Shown here: positions 63,743 to 64,000 of the stretch, piece by piece | Numbering within the stretch: the first letter of the stretch is position 1 | Layout of the letters: the number at the start of each line of letters is the position of its first letter | Source: Nocardia thailandica NBRC 100428 | GTDB lineage: Bacteria; Actinomycetota; Actinomycetes; Mycobacteriales; Mycobacteriaceae | DNA length: 64,000 nt | Reading direction: 5' to 3' | NCBI RefSeq assembly: GCF_000308795.1 | Contig: NZ_BAGK01000106.1 | Span: 62,001-126,000 of the forward strand | The notes under the pieces: model-generated | Seen by the model: only the letters and a program-made list of their open reading frames with translations | Told to the model about the DNA's origin: nothing | Databases searched by the model: none | Position numbers and translations under genes: made by a program

Positions 63743-63774
63743 CTGAGACCGATCTGAGACCGGCCTGAGGACGG
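63743..63774. promoter_or_regulatory. Three tandem 11-bp direct repeats upstream of the serine hydrolase
   Basis: CTGAGACCG, CTGAGACCG and CTGAGGACGG start at 63743, 63754 and 63765, exactly one helical turn apart. Regularly spaced 11-bp direct repeats are typical of OmpR/PhoP-type response-regulator sites. They lie in the promoter region of the minus-strand hydrolase. Confidence 0.5.
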
Positions 63775-63818
63775 CTGTTCCGTGGATCACGGCCGGTGCC
63801 TGCGCGTCCGCCGCGGCG

Positions 63819-64000
63819 TCAGTCGGCCTTGGTGTCGACCTCCCACTGGGCGAACTCCGCGTCGCGGCCGGTCGAGCCGTCCCAGGAGTGCGCCTCGAAC
63901 GCGCGGTCCCTCAGGAACTCCAGGAAGCCAAGGTTCTGGTCCCCGCGGCGGTACGCGCCCATGTTCGTCACGACGAGGTCGTCGATCGGCGGCGTCACCC
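63819..64000 (-). CDS. C-terminal part of an unrecognised protein (cut by window edge)
   Basis: About 60 residues end in a TGA at 63819-63821. The visible end includes DDLVVTNMGAYRRGDQNLGFL and closes with FAQWEVDTKAD. Third positions are G/C-rich, so it is coding. I do not recognise the family. It is upstream of the serine hydrolase on the same strand, separated by about 110 bases with the direct repeats. Confidence 0.65.
   Translation of the reverse strand, partial: VTPPIDDLVVTNMGAYRRGDQNLGFLEFLRDRAFEAHSWDGSTGRDAEFAQWEVDTKAD

Overview
The window is very GC-rich, densely coding and strongly biased to G/C in third codon positions. It reads as the chromosome of a mycolic-acid actinomycete. 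Nocardia is my best guess, with Rhodococcus as the alternative. Supporting this are a mymA/lipR/adhD-like set, a conservon (cvn operon), an Rv0910-like SRPBCC protein, an Rv3717-like amidase, a family 2A encapsulin of the mycobacterial major-membrane-protein type, PucR-controlled proline catabolism and many P450, LLM and MFS genes. I saw no rRNA, tRNA, CRISPR array, insertion sequence or prophage.

Layout. 0-6.2 kb: a zinc alcohol dehydrogenase opposite a Baeyer-Villiger-type monooxygenase, esterase, membrane protein and class III aminotransferase operon. 6.2-9.2 kb: a worn region with a decayed ORF, an HxlR regulator opposite a frameshifted quinone reductase, and a small membrane protein. 9.3-16.7 kb: GNAT, epoxide hydrolase, acyl-CoA dehydrogenase, LysR opposite a DapA-like lyase, a glyoxalase-like protein and an MFS pump. 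16.8-20 kb: a sulfur encapsulin locus (family 2A shell plus a cysteine desulfurase with a long disordered N-terminus) behind an SRPBCC gene. 20.2-24.2 kb: a complete conservon, cvnA-B-C-D-E. 24.2-32.6 kb: TetR opposite a P450, a cell-wall amidase, a secreted small protein, a ClpC-like ATPase and an SRPBCC-acyl-CoA-ligase fusion. 32.6-38.4 kb: proline catabolism (permease, PruB, PruA) opposite a PucR regulator. 38.4-53.2 kb: a proline-rich exported protein with a DUF4239 partner, AraC, VOC, an X-Pro-peptidase-like hydrolase, gluconokinase, M50-like protease, flavoenzymes, an unknown HTH protein, an MFS pump and IclR. 53.4-61 kb: an eight-gene organosulfur operon. 61-64 kb: small membrane proteins, an epimerase-like protein, a serine hydrolase and an incomplete gene.

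Two sulfur systems stand out. The operon at 53.4-61 kb joins a sulfonate-type ABC importer, a cytosolic DszB-like desulfinase with its Cys/His/Arg active-site pattern, two SsuD-type FMNH2 monooxygenases, a class II aldolase and a leaderless binding-protein-like protein. Three TTCCR-N5-YGGAA palindromes lie between it and a divergent IclR gene. I infer that it imports an organosulfur compound, cleaves its C-S bonds to sulfite and processes the carbon product. The encapsulin locus about 35 kb away is expected from its family to handle or store sulfur taken from cysteine. A functional link between the two is inference only.

Two genes (quinone reductase and nitroreductase) break reading frame at G-runs, so some apparent pseudogenes may be assembly indels. 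Family assignments rest on motif recognition, not database searches. Start codons were chosen from ribosome-binding sites and gene overlaps.
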